Assembly (NCBI GenBank): GCA_015057405.1
Contig: SVEK01000027.1
Coordinates: forward strand, 1-39,524
Direction: 5' to 3'
Source: Lachnospiraceae bacterium
GTDB lineage: Bacteria > Bacillota > Clostridia > Lachnospirales > Lachnospiraceae
DNA: 39,524 bases
The notes under the pieces were generated by a model. That model saw only the letters and a program-made list of their open reading frames with translations. It was not told the DNA's origin and ran no database searches. How positions within the stretch are numbered: the first letter of the stretch is position 1; each line of letters opens with the position of its first letter. The position numbers and the translations under genes were made by a program. This document shows, one piece after another, positions 17,170 through 24,595 of this stretch.

Positions 17170-18345
17170 TTACGCTTCACTTTTTGTTCGGTACAACAAT
17201 TTTAATACAACCGGCGTAGCGACAGAGGAAACAAGAATCAGTAAAATAACAGCCGTAAAATATCTGGACTCTATCATACCAACAGACAAGCCTTTCTGGG
17301 CAACAATTAATGCAACTTCACCTCTTGTCATCATTCCCACACCAATTTTAAGCGAGTCCTTTTTATTAAACTTCAGCAGTCTTGAAACAAACCCGCAACC
17401 AATGATCTTACTCACAAGAGCAACGATAACAAACAAAATACAGAATACAAGTAAGGAACCATCTAATTCTCCTATTGATGTTTTCAGCCCTATACTGCAA
17501 AAGAACACCGGTGCAAACAACATATAACTGCTTACATCAACTTTTCTTGCTATATATTCAGAATCATCTATACTGCACAGAATAATACCGGCAACATACG
17601 CACCGGTTATGTCAGCTATTCCAAAATAACGTTCTGCAATATAAGAAAGTGCAAAAGCAAGAACAAAGCCAAATATAGGTATTCTTCTGGTATGAGGATA
17701 ATGAGCATCAAGAACTTTGAATATTTTATAGATAATTATTCCAACGACCGCAGCACCCACAAAGAACAAACCGGTACTGGTAACCACCGACACCGGATTA
17801 GTCTCAGGGTCTTTCATTCCAACCACAAATGTAAGCACAATAATTCCGATTACGTCATCAATTATTGCCGCACTCATAATAGTAGTCCCGGTTTCCGACT
17901 TAAGATACCCAAGTTCAGACAATGACGCCACAGTTATACTTACGGAAGTCGCTGTCATAATAACACCAATAAACACAGCTGTATAAAACTCATTGGAATT
18001 AACCGGCGCAAAACCATAATACGCTGAATACAATAAGTATCCTCCGACAAGGGGCACAAAAACGCCTGCACATGCTATCAAAAGTGCTTTCCATCCGGTC
18101 TTAATAAGGTCTCTCAAACTTGTTTCAAGACCTGCAAAGAACATAAGCAAAACGACACCTATCTCTGCCATTCCGTTAATAAGTTCGCTAGGTCCTACAA
18201 TTCCAAGTATTCCCGGACCTATCAAAAGCCCGGCAACAATCTCTCCCACAACCTGAGGAGCTTTCAGTTTAGCCGCCAGTAATCCACACAATTTTGCAGA
18301 CACAAGTATAATTGCAAGACTTTTAAAAATTTCAATAGTTTCCAC
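17170..18345 (-). CDS. CPA2-family cation:proton antiporter
   Basis: A 391-residue integral membrane protein with 12-13 predicted segments of the monovalent cation:proton antiporter-2 family (NapA/KefB-like, membrane part only). Segment 1-2 carries APQVVGEIVAGLLIGPGILG. The ion-binding segment AAIIDDVIGIIVL has two adjacent aspartates, the pattern of electrogenic Na+/H+ exchangers such as NapA, so sodium export is likelier than potassium efflux. There is no TrkA-N/RCK domain at the C-terminus. Translation starts at GTG (18345) after GAGGTG with about 7 bases spacing. It has its own strong promoter and stands alone. Confidence 0.9.
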   Translation of the reverse strand: METIEIFKSLAIILVSAKLCGLLAAKLKAPQVVGEIVAGLLIGPGILGIVGPSELINGMAEIGVVLLMFFAGLETSLRDLIKTGWKALLIACAGVFVPLVGGYLLYSAYYGFAPVNSNEFYTAVFIGVIMTATSVSITVASLSELGYLKSETGTTIMSAAIIDDVIGIIVLTFVVGMKDPETNPVSVVTSTGLFFVGAAVVGIIIYKIFKVLDAHYPHTRRIPIFGFVLAFALSYIAERYFGIADITGAYVAGIILCSIDDSEYIARKVDVSSYMLFAPVFFCSIGLKTSIGELDGSLLVFCILFVIVALVSKIIGCGFVSRLLKFNKKDSLKIGVGMMTRGEVALIVAQKGLSVGMIESRYFTAVILLILVSSVATPVVLKLLYRTKSEA

Positions 18346-18377
18346 GATTATTCACCTCGATTTTTTTGACAAACGTG

Positions 18378-18406
18378 ATTATAGCACTAAGGCAAATAAT
18401 GTGCAA
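18378..18406 (-). promoter_or_regulatory. Promoter of the antiporter gene
   Basis: On the complement, TTGCAC (18401-18406), a 17-base spacer and a perfect TATAAT (18378-18383), about 33 bases before the GTG start. Confidence 0.72.
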
Positions 18407-18419
18407 CTTGGATTTTCAA

Positions 18420-19019
18420 CTATTTTGTTTTCCACACCAAATTATATCTTGTCACACCATTACTTGCTGTTTTATGGTTATACAGCTCACATCCGTAATG
18501 TTGATATATCTGTGCGTACCTCTCCATATCCGTATCAAACAATAACGGTACATTTTCCTTATCCGCATATTTTTTCGCAAATTCTACCAGTTCTCTTGCA
18601 TATCCTTTTCCTTGATATTGTTTACCTACGCATACGAACAAAATATCAATATGCGGCTTTGATGCATACTCCTTATTGGAGTCAGTTATTTGCTTTACAT
18701 GAGACATAAATTTTTTTAGTGTCTTATACGGAATCGCCTTTAGCAACCGAACCAACATCTTTAAGCGCAGAATAAAAGATTCCTTTTCACTATGTACAAA
18801 CCCTATTACCGCATTATTATCCTCTGTTGCATAAAGTGCCTTAGATTCATATACATAATCCGTATAAATATCCATATATTTTATAACTAATTCTCTTCTT
18901 TCTTCAATCGAACCAAATTCATGAAACAACTCATTGGTAACAAATGCCTCTCCTACCATTTTCTTTATTTCATCCAATTCAGCTTTCGAGATATTGTACA
19001 TCAAATTAATCTTCTTCAT
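18420..19019 (-). CDS. GNAT family N-acetyltransferase
   Basis: A 199-residue GCN5-related acetyltransferase. The acetyl-CoA binding motif A is clear: VCVGKQYQGKGYARELVEFA (Q/RxxGxG/A type, near residue 140), preceded by the strand PHIDILFVCV. The C-terminal part (HYGCELYNHKTASNGVTRYNLVWK) is typical of the fold's last strand. The substrate is unknown; GNATs acetylate amines of small molecules, antibiotics or proteins. The ATG at 19019 is preferred over an in-frame GTG at 19028, with AGGTG upstream. A TATAAT (complement of 19090-19095) precedes it, with its -35 area merging into the dispersed repeat. Confidence 0.85.
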   Translation of the reverse strand: MKKINLMYNISKAELDEIKKMVGEAFVTNELFHEFGSIEERRELVIKYMDIYTDYVYESKALYATEDNNAVIGFVHSEKESFILRLKMLVRLLKAIPYKTLKKFMSHVKQITDSNKEYASKPHIDILFVCVGKQYQGKGYARELVEFAKKYADKENVPLLFDTDMERYAQIYQHYGCELYNHKTASNGVTRYNLVWKTK

Positions 19020-19098
19020 TTTTGTCACCTATCCTAAAACACACTTTATCGTATCCATAAACAAACTGCAAGAAATATTCTATTAGATTATTATACTC

Positions 19099-19237
19099 GA
19101 ACACAGAATGTCGCTTGCGACATTCTCCGCCTGGGTTGGGTTGCTTTAGCAACATTTTCCTCTCCGCCGCAGCGCGATCCCAGCGGAGCGCTTTTGCTTA
19201 CTAGGACAATTCCAAAGAAATTTCCTAGTAAGCAAAA
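19099..19237. repeat. Dispersed palindromic repeat element, copy 1
   Basis: This element is about 93% identical over 124 bases to the sequence at 39399-39524, in the same orientation. It is built from hairpins: GAATGTC/GACATTC around GCTTGC; GTTGC/GCAAC around TTTA; CTCCGC/GCGGAG; and a final stem TTTTGCTTACTAGGA (19192-19206) with its exact complement at 19223-19237. There is no coding frame and no transposase. It may be a miniature mobile element, or a structured RNA or terminator module. It lies between spoVAC and the GNAT gene. Confidence 0.88.
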
Positions 19238-19260
19238 AGGAGTGGTCAACTCCACTCCTT
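19237..19260 (-). terminator. Terminator of the spoIIA-spoVA operon
   Basis: AAGGAGTGG (19237-19245) pairs with CCACTCCTT (19252-19260). On the complement the stem is followed by TTTTTG. It lies 3 bases past the spoVAC stop, so the operon ends after spoVAC. Confidence 0.85.
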
Positions 19261-19263
19261 ACT

Positions 19264-19782
19264 TTACACAATATTCAATATTTTCAACACCCAATATCCA
19301 AGCCCCAGTACCCAGCTGGTAAAAATACCATACAAAATTACCGGACCGGCAATTTTAAATATACTGCATCCAATTCCATAAACCTGACCCTCAACCTGAA
19401 ATTCCACAGCCGGAGCCGTAATACTATTGGCAAAACCGGTTATCGGAACCAATGCACCTGCCCCACCCCATTTTACGAGTTTTTTGTAGATTCCAAGACC
19501 GGTAAGAATCACACTCAAAGCAATAAGCACCAGACAGCACACCGAAGCTGACATCGTTTTACTAAGGCCAAGGGAAGTTTCTGACCATTTTGTTATCAAC
19601 TGGCCAAGTACACATATTGTTCCGCCCACTACAAATGCATGAAATATATTTTTTATCATGCTAAACTTTGGAGTTATATTATCAACATACGAATTGTATA
19701 CTTCAAACCTTTCTTTTTCAGTTGAACTCTCATTCATTGCTACCTTCAATTCAATCTGATTACCATCGAGAAATTTACTCAT
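19264..19782 (-). CDS. spoVAC: Stage V sporulation protein AC
   Basis: A 172-residue membrane protein matching SpoVAC, part of the channel that moves dipicolinic acid into the forespore and out during germination; in Bacillus, SpoVAC acts as a mechanosensitive channel. Family features are IKNIFHAFVVGGTICVLGQ in the first membrane segment and the conserved GAGALVPITGFANSITAPA and EFQVEGQVYGIG segments. ATG at 19782 is chosen because GGAAGGAG lies upstream. It is the last gene of the operon; spoVAD and spoVAE, which usually follow, are absent here because a terminator follows directly. Confidence 0.93.
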   Translation of the reverse strand: MSKFLDGNQIELKVAMNESSTEKERFEVYNSYVDNITPKFSMIKNIFHAFVVGGTICVLGQLITKWSETSLGLSKTMSASVCCLVLIALSVILTGLGIYKKLVKWGGAGALVPITGFANSITAPAVEFQVEGQVYGIGCSIFKIAGPVILYGIFTSWVLGLGYWVLKILNIV

Positions 19783-19800
19783 AGAACCACTCCTTCCCTT

Positions 19801-19895
19801 ACACATATTGGCTACCTACTATCGGCGACACGGTCATTTGCTGCTTTACACTTATTGGCTACCTACTATCGGCGACACGGTCATTTGCTGCTTTA
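19801..19895. repeat. 47-bp direct repeat, two copies
   Basis: Two nearly identical units of 47 bases (ATTGG at 19807 and 19854) contain GGCTACCTACTATCGGCGAC and ACGGTCATTTGCTGCTTTA. The array fills the gap between spoVAB and spoVAC and abuts the spoVAB stop. The array contains no coding frame of its own. Confidence 0.93.
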
Positions 19896-20309
19896 TTTGA
19901 AAACAAGAAATTGTAGAATAGCCCCTGCAAATTTACCTGCTGCAACTGCCGCTATAATGTATTGAAGACCTTCAACAAGATTAACTCTTCGAACAAGAAT
20001 AGGGAAAACTTTCAAAACCTCGGCAAGAGCCATCGCAAGACAACCCACAAAAATTCCGGAGAATAGTCCAAACAACATCACAAAGATATTACCAAGGGGA
20101 AGAAAAAAATCGTAAATCTCCCACACATTACCAATAGTTCCGCCCAACACAATAGCATTTTCATACAGCGAGGTATACTGCGCCACATGAAGACGTGACG
20201 AAAGTCTTGTAATAATTCCTATCATTACGATAAAGGCAAATGTTCCTGCCGCTACCATTCCTCCGGCGGTAAGGCCTATCAACAGTAAAAATATATTTTT
20301 AAGAAACAT
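19893..20309 (-). CDS. spoVAB: Stage V sporulation protein AB
   Basis: A 138-residue membrane protein with four or five hydrophobic segments, matching SpoVAB in length, order and pattern (NIFLLLIGLTAGGMVAAG near the start, ENAIVLGGTIGNVWEIYDFF in the middle, VNLVEGLQYIIAAVAAGKF near the end). It belongs to the SpoVA set needed for dipicolinic acid uptake into the forespore. The ATG at 20309 overlaps the end of spoVAA by 11 bases; a TTG three bases earlier is better spaced from AGGGAGG, so the exact start is open. The overlap suggests translational coupling. Confidence 0.9.
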   Translation of the reverse strand: MFLKNIFLLLIGLTAGGMVAAGTFAFIVMIGIITRLSSRLHVAQYTSLYENAIVLGGTIGNVWEIYDFFLPLGNIFVMLFGLFSGIFVGCLAMALAEVLKVFPILVRRVNLVEGLQYIIAAVAAGKFAGAILQFLVFK

Positions 20310-20955
20310 CAATAGTCTTACCCTCCCTTGAAGCATCTTCAATCAGGGCATCATCTATCTCGTTCTCGTAATTACGCATCTCCACGTGAATAGGAGTCGG
20401 GTCTGTTGTAAGTTTTTTTCTCGAAAAATGATTAAAAAAAACGGTTATTCCTATAGGAAGCCCAACACAATATGCTAATTCCAGAATTGTAGTTTCACCA
20501 TTTTTGTCAACTCCCATTACACATTTGTATATATCATCAAATATATCAGCTACACTTACATCTATGTTAAATGTCATTATTGTAAATGCCGCACCAAAAA
20601 ATGATACTGCTGCCACGAACGCAGCTTTGACATATTCCAATTTTATTTTTTTAGGTTTTGCACCTCTTGTGACACTTACATCCTGAGATGGTTTGTATTC
20701 TATTATAAAATCACTGACACCTTCATTGATTACAGTTAATTCCTGATTGTACCTGTGAATCAATTCAACAATTTTTATAAAAGTCATTGCATAGATCCCG
20801 TTTTCATCGCTCTTTATACAAAGAACCTGTATTTTGCCAATTGCTTTCGCTATGTCTTTTTTTACGCAATGAATTCCGGCAATGTCAGATAACAACACAT
20901 TTTTCTTATTAGTAATAATGTGCTTATCTATCTTAATATACACTTCGATACTCAT
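20299..20955 (-). CDS. spoVAA: Stage V sporulation protein AA
   Basis: A 218-residue protein with the SpoVAA layout: a soluble N-terminal domain (about 1-105, starting MSIEVYIKIDKHI, with IAGIHCVKKDIAKAIGKIQV) and two membrane segments (about 108-130 and 160-180). It functions with SpoVAB and SpoVAC in forespore dipicolinic acid handling, and is probably transcribed by forespore sigma factors. Its ATG overlaps the stop codon of the small membrane protein gene upstream (ATGA), implying coupled translation. Confidence 0.92.
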   Translation of the reverse strand: MSIEVYIKIDKHIITNKKNVLLSDIAGIHCVKKDIAKAIGKIQVLCIKSDENGIYAMTFIKIVELIHRYNQELTVINEGVSDFIIEYKPSQDVSVTRGAKPKKIKLEYVKAAFVAAVSFFGAAFTIMTFNIDVSVADIFDDIYKCVMGVDKNGETTILELAYCVGLPIGITVFFNHFSRKKLTTDPTPIHVEMRNYENEIDDALIEDASREGKTIDVS

Positions 20956-21095
20956 ATTGCTGATTCCACCTCAATATCCGCCGACACCATAACGCCTTTT
21001 GTAGATATTTCCGTTGTTTGATTCCAATAAAAATACATCACAATACCTACCATAATACATGCTATGACCATAAACAATGTCAATGCTTTTTTCAC
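20952..21095 (-). CDS. Small single-pass membrane protein between sigF and spoVAA
   Basis: A previously easily missed 47-residue frame. GTG at 21095 lies 9 bases after AGGGAG (complement of 21105-21110); an ATG at 21104 is in frame but touches the ribosome site. The peptide has a basic start (MKKALTLF), one membrane span (roughly residues 4-22, including VIACIMVGIVMYFYW) and a hydrophilic tail ending in DIEVESAI. Its TGA overlaps the spoVAA ATG, so it sits inside the spoIIA-spoVA operon and is probably expressed in the forespore. I recognise no family. The ribosome site, overlap and hydrophobic pattern support a real gene. Confidence 0.72.
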   Translation of the reverse strand: MKKALTLFMVIACIMVGIVMYFYWNQTTEISTKGVMVSADIEVESAI

Positions 21096-21117
21096 ATTTA
21101 CCATCTCCCTACAGTCT

Positions 21118-21244
21118 TATTATTCCTTTTTTCATTCATATTATTCACAATCGGCTTATATTTTCATAGAATTCGCAAACGGCGTATCATTTTTAATTCC
21201 TTTTATTCGTATGCGACACTTTATTCTTAATTCGTGTTATTCGC
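21118..21244. repeat. Degenerate tandem repeat overlapping the end of sigF
   Basis: On the complement, four imperfect units begin with TTGCGAATAA-like sequence (their GCGAAT cores start at 21244, 21210, 21176 and 21148; spacing 34, 34 and 28 bases), each followed by an AGGAATTAAAAATG-like stretch. The first unit includes the last codons and TAA of sigF. It fills the gap before the small membrane protein gene. Confidence 0.7.
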
Positions 21245-21962
21245 AAGCAGCGCGTTTTCTCATTTTGTTTAAGACTCTTTTTTCAATACGCGACACTTGA
21301 ACCTGGCTTATTCCAAGCACACCGGCTACTTCTGTTTGTGTTTTATCCTGATAATATCTTAACTCAATCAATTTTCTTTCATCTTCCTGCAATTCACCAA
21401 GCAATTGGTCAAGCATTATATGGTTGATTACGCCAAGTTGCCTTAAATTTTCGTCCTGACAGCTAAGCCGGTCTACAATGTATATGTCATCGCCACTGCC
21501 GGAATAAACTTTACTGTATATTGAGTCTACTTCCAATGACGCCTCTGTTGCCATAACTATGTCTTCCTTAGAAAGACCTGTTATTTCAACCAACTCTTCT
21601 ATAGATGGTTCTTTTTGATTGAGCTGGATAAGTTGTTCTTCGGCACGGCGTATTTTCCATCCGTTCTCCTTAATGCTTCTGCTGACTTTTACAAGTCCGT
21701 CATCTCTTAAAAACCGTTTTATTTCGCCTATTATCATGGGAACCGCATACGTAGAAAATTTTACGTCATACGATATGTCAAATCTGTCAATTGCCTTCAT
21801 AAGACCTATGCTCCCAATTTGAAATAAATCTTCCGGATCACAGCCTCGTCCCGAGAACCTTCTGACAATACTCCACACCAATGCCATATTGTCAATTACA
21901 ACCCGTTCCCTTGCTTCTTTATCTCCGGTATGAGCTTTTTTTATTAGTTCAATTGTATCCAA
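21237..21962 (-). CDS. sigF: Forespore RNA polymerase sigma factor F
   Basis: A 241-residue sigma-70 family factor that directs the first forespore-specific transcription. Region 2 contains DLFQIGSIGLMKAIDRFD and VKFSTYAVPMIIGEIKRFLRDD; region 3 includes VKVSRSIKENGWKIRRAEEQL; region 4 ends with QTEVAGVLGISQVQVSRIEK. Placement directly after spoIIAA and spoIIAB distinguishes it from sigma G. It starts at a TTG (21962), overlapping the end of spoIIAB by 14 bases without a clear ribosome site, which suggests coupling. Its stop codon lies in a degenerate tandem repeat. Confidence 0.94.
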   Translation of the reverse strand: MDTIELIKKAHTGDKEARERVVIDNMALVWSIVRRFSGRGCDPEDLFQIGSIGLMKAIDRFDISYDVKFSTYAVPMIIGEIKRFLRDDGLVKVSRSIKENGWKIRRAEEQLIQLNQKEPSIEELVEITGLSKEDIVMATEASLEVDSIYSKVYSGSGDDIYIVDRLSCQDENLRQLGVINHIMLDQLLGELQEDERKLIELRYYQDKTQTEVAGVLGISQVQVSRIEKRVLNKMRKRAACE

Positions 21963-22419
21963 CAGCCATATCCATTATTTTTTCTGTATGATTCTCTTTC
22001 GCGATTTTTTTTACCATTTTTACTGTTGTACCCTTGCCAGGTGTGGATTCAACGGTCAATTTTGTCATAAATGCTTCCATGAATGCAAACCCCATTCCGG
22101 ACCTTTCGAGTTCCGGTTTTGAAGTATACATTGGTTCCATTGCTTTTTCTATATTATCTATTCCGACTCCCGTATCTGTGATTTCAACATACAGTTCGTT
22201 CGCTTCAACACCACATTTCACTAATATTACCCCTTCTTTTCCGCCATATCCATGTAGTATCGCATTTGTTACCGCTTCAGACACTGCTGTTTTTATATCC
22301 GATATCTCCTCCATTGTAGGATTAAGTCTTGCTGCATAAGCAGCAACCACTACCCTGGCAAACGCCTCATTTCTCGGGTCGCTTTCTATTTTAATCTCAA
22401 CCGTCTCCACCTTACTCAA
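21949..22419 (-). CDS. spoIIAB: Anti-sigma F factor SpoIIAB
   Basis: A 156-residue GHKL-type kinase/anti-sigma factor that holds sigma F inactive and phosphorylates SpoIIAA. The N box is IKTAVSEAVTNAILHGYG, the G1 box ITDTGVGIDNIEKA, and the G2/lid region PELERSGMGFAFMEAFM, all closely matching Bacillus SpoIIAB. The start is uncertain: TTG at 22419 has a suitable GAGG 6 bases upstream; GTG at 22410 fits the Bacillus start but is 11 bases from the site. Further upstream starts would lie inside spoIIAA. Second gene of the operon. Confidence 0.94.
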   Translation of the reverse strand: MSKVETVEIKIESDPRNEAFARVVVAAYAARLNPTMEEISDIKTAVSEAVTNAILHGYGGKEGVILVKCGVEANELYVEITDTGVGIDNIEKAMEPMYTSKPELERSGMGFAFMEAFMTKLTVESTPGKGTTVKMVKKIAKENHTEKIMDMAVGYN

Positions 22420-22435
22420 ATCTCCCCTCTTCCAA

Positions 22436-22759
22436 TTAATTATATCTAAGAGCATCATCCACAGTGTCAAATTTGGATACTACTCTATATACACCCGACA
22501 TTTTTAAGATTCTGTCAATGCTATCCGAAACACCGGTCACCGCTACCTTACCACCGATATATCTAACCTTCATATATCTTCCGATAATCATACCGATTCC
22601 GGAACTATCCATAAATTTAACATCAGACATGTCAAAAATAACATTTTTTATATTGTGCTTTGTATATACGTTTTCAAACTCCCTTCTTATAAATTCAGCA
22701 GCAAGATGATCAATCTCATCTTCAACATGTATAACAAGATTTCTGTCAATAAGCTCCAC
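22436..22759 (-). CDS. spoIIAA: Anti-sigma F factor antagonist SpoIIAA
   Basis: A 107-residue STAS-domain protein. When unphosphorylated it binds SpoIIAB and frees sigma F in the forespore. The phosphorylated serine lies in FMDSSGIGMIIGR, the standard anti-sigma antagonist motif. GTG at 22759 follows GGAGG with 8 bases spacing. It is the first gene of the spoIIA-spoVA operon; I could not identify a convincing sigma-H type promoter in the 40 bases available before the upstream hairpin. Confidence 0.95.
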   Translation of the reverse strand: MELIDRNLVIHVEDEIDHLAAEFIRREFENVYTKHNIKNVIFDMSDVKFMDSSGIGMIIGRYMKVRYIGGKVAVTGVSDSIDRILKMSGVYRVVSKFDTVDDALRYN

Positions 22760-22806
22760 AGCTCACACCTCCAAAACAAAAATGATGCTTATTTTTTATA
22801 ACAACA

Positions 22807-22849
22807 AACAGACGGTATGCCATGTTACATTAACGGCATACCGTCTGTT
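22807..22849. terminator. Strong hairpin terminator downstream of the TPR gene
   Basis: A perfect 15-bp stem, AACAGACGGTATGCC (22807-22821) with its complement at 22835-22849, around a 13-base loop. It is flanked by T-rich sequence on the complement (TTTGTTG) and by TTTTAT on the plus strand. It separates the TPR gene from the spoIIA operon on the minus strand. Confidence 0.75.
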
Positions 22850-22874
22850 TTATCATTTTACACTTAACTGTATA

Positions 22875-24299
22875 TTATTCGCTATCTACAGATACTCCAA
22901 GTTCTCCAAGCCTTTGTTTTGCTTCTCGGGCTCTATCAGAATCCGGAAAATCATTAATAACTTTTCTATAGTAATCCTCTGCTTTCGCCTTGTCGCCTTG
23001 TTTATGATATAATCTCCCCAAAAAATAAAGTGCATCGTAATTATTTTTATTGAGAGCAAGTGCCTCCTCAAGATATTCAAGAGCTTCCTCATATTTGCCT
23101 GAATTATACGCCACTCGTCCCTTTTCAAAAATGTCTGCCGAAGCCACCTCTGAATCCTGAGACATAATTACGGACACAACTTCCTTAACTGTGTCATTGT
23201 CCACGACTGACATATCAATACCATTTAATGCAGCAAGAGCTGATGCCACATCTCCGTCAACATATTTTTTATATGCACCAATTATTGTAGCATATACTTC
23301 AGCTTTAGGAAGTGTATTATCTTCTCCGGCTTCTTTAAGCTGCTTTTCCAGTTCTTCAACCTGTTTAGCGAGATTATCTTTATCATACTTAAGACTGTTA
23401 ATCTCACTTTCTTTAGAAGCAAGCTTTTCACCGTATTCCGCAATCTCATTTACCATCTCATCAGAATCATTACTGTCAATCGTTGGAGATATCAGCACAA
23501 TTCCCACAAACAGACCGATAATAACACCTATCATAACATTAATCAAAGGGAATGTCCTTGGTTTCTCATCTTGATAAGACCCTACCGACTTAACCTCAAC
23601 TCCCGAATCTCCCGAAAATACTTTACGGGGCGGCGTGTTGTTATTGCTTCCGGACAGAGTTCTCTTTTCCCTGACATCCACAGTCGGAGAAACACCCAGT
23701 TCCCTGTAGTATCTGATGGTTGTAGTATTATTGATATCAATCGCTTTAATTGCATTAAGACATTTAAGTGCTAATGCTCTTTCCCCGATATTCATATAAA
23801 GTAACGCAAGCAACTGTTGCGCCTTAATAAAATTAGGATTGATGCTTACAACTTTTTTTAGCTGAATGATTGCAAGATCATCACTACCCTGCCTGCAGGA
23901 AGCCAGAGCAGAATTGTACTTCTTAATTGTCTGGTTAACGCTGTCAAGTTTAGCAGGATTAGACTGTATCATATCGATATAGTAATTCGCATCATTCTCT
24001 TCCGGGCAAATATTTTTGCTAAGAATCCATTCGGTTAAAGCATGTACAGTTTCACCCATTTCATAATATACCAGTCCCAAAAGATTACGGGCATGAATAT
24101 TGCTTTTGTAATACTTAAGGCTTTTATTAAGCGCAGAAACCGCCCCTGACAAATCTCTGACTTTAGCTCTTTCAAGACCGATATTATAGAGCATGTTGGA
24201 TATTCTGATTACTTTCTTATAAACATGAATAGGCTGTCCGCAATGACCACACCTGTTCATCTGCATATTAATATCCGCTTTGCAAATTGGACATTTCAT
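22875..24299 (-). CDS. Zinc-ribbon, single-pass membrane protein with two TPR regions
   Basis: A 474-residue protein. Residues 1-20 form a zinc ribbon (CPIC ... CGHCGQ). Then come several tetratricopeptide repeats (about 30-200), including SALNKSLKYYKSNIHARNLLGLVYYEMGE. A membrane segment near 245-268 (INVMIGVIIGLFVGIVLIS) is followed by a coiled coil (about 280-320) and C-terminal TPRs with YSGKYEEALEYLEEALALN-like repeats. The product probably scaffolds protein complexes at the membrane; no enzyme domain is visible. The ATG at 24299 follows GGAGGAAG. It lies 22 bases after a 46-residue acidic protein gene and is probably co-transcribed with it. Confidence 0.8.
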   Translation of the reverse strand: MKCPICKADINMQMNRCGHCGQPIHVYKKVIRISNMLYNIGLERAKVRDLSGAVSALNKSLKYYKSNIHARNLLGLVYYEMGETVHALTEWILSKNICPEENDANYYIDMIQSNPAKLDSVNQTIKKYNSALASCRQGSDDLAIIQLKKVVSINPNFIKAQQLLALLYMNIGERALALKCLNAIKAIDINNTTTIRYYRELGVSPTVDVREKRTLSGSNNNTPPRKVFSGDSGVEVKSVGSYQDEKPRTFPLINVMIGVIIGLFVGIVLISPTIDSNDSDEMVNEIAEYGEKLASKESEINSLKYDKDNLAKQVEELEKQLKEAGEDNTLPKAEVYATIIGAYKKYVDGDVASALAALNGIDMSVVDNDTVKEVVSVIMSQDSEVASADIFEKGRVAYNSGKYEEALEYLEEALALNKNNYDALYFLGRLYHKQGDKAKAEDYYRKVINDFPDSDRAREAKQRLGELGVSVDSE

Positions 24300-24321
24300 A
24301 ACTCTTCCTCCAGTCACCTAA

Positions 24322-24462
24322 TTAATCAGGTCGCATCTCCCTAAGCAATTCCTTAACAACATCCGCAACATCATCGTAGTTGTTACTATATATTGCATCC
24401 TCAACCTGATCAACCTCCATGCTGGGTTGAAACTTTTCAAGTTCTTCTTCAAAATTAATCAT
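24322..24462 (-). CDS. Small acidic protein of 46 residues
   Basis: An ATG at 24462 follows AGGAGG with 5 bases spacing and opens a frame ending at TAA 24322. The peptide starts MINFEEELEKFQPSMEVDQ and ends KELLREMRPD; it is strongly acidic and helical, with no membrane segment. I recognise no family with certainty. It is transcribed just ahead of the zinc-ribbon TPR protein and could be its partner. A weak promoter (TTGATT, 17 bases, TAAGAT on the complement) may lie upstream. Confidence 0.75.
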   Translation of the reverse strand: MINFEEELEKFQPSMEVDQVEDAIYSNNYDDVADVVKELLREMRPD

Positions 24463-24595
24463 TGGTTCCTCCTGTCAAAACCTCACCTATATCTTACTTA
24501 CAACATATAGAAAAATCAACAAACATTCATCGCATAATTCGACTTTTGTTCCATTTAACTACCCGATACATTCTTTAACCAAAATCGAGCGTCAA

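Noticed and set aside
17083..17200. Small plus-strand frame starting MKCLNCQS
   Set aside because: It lacks a ribosome site and runs antisense into the antiporter gene.
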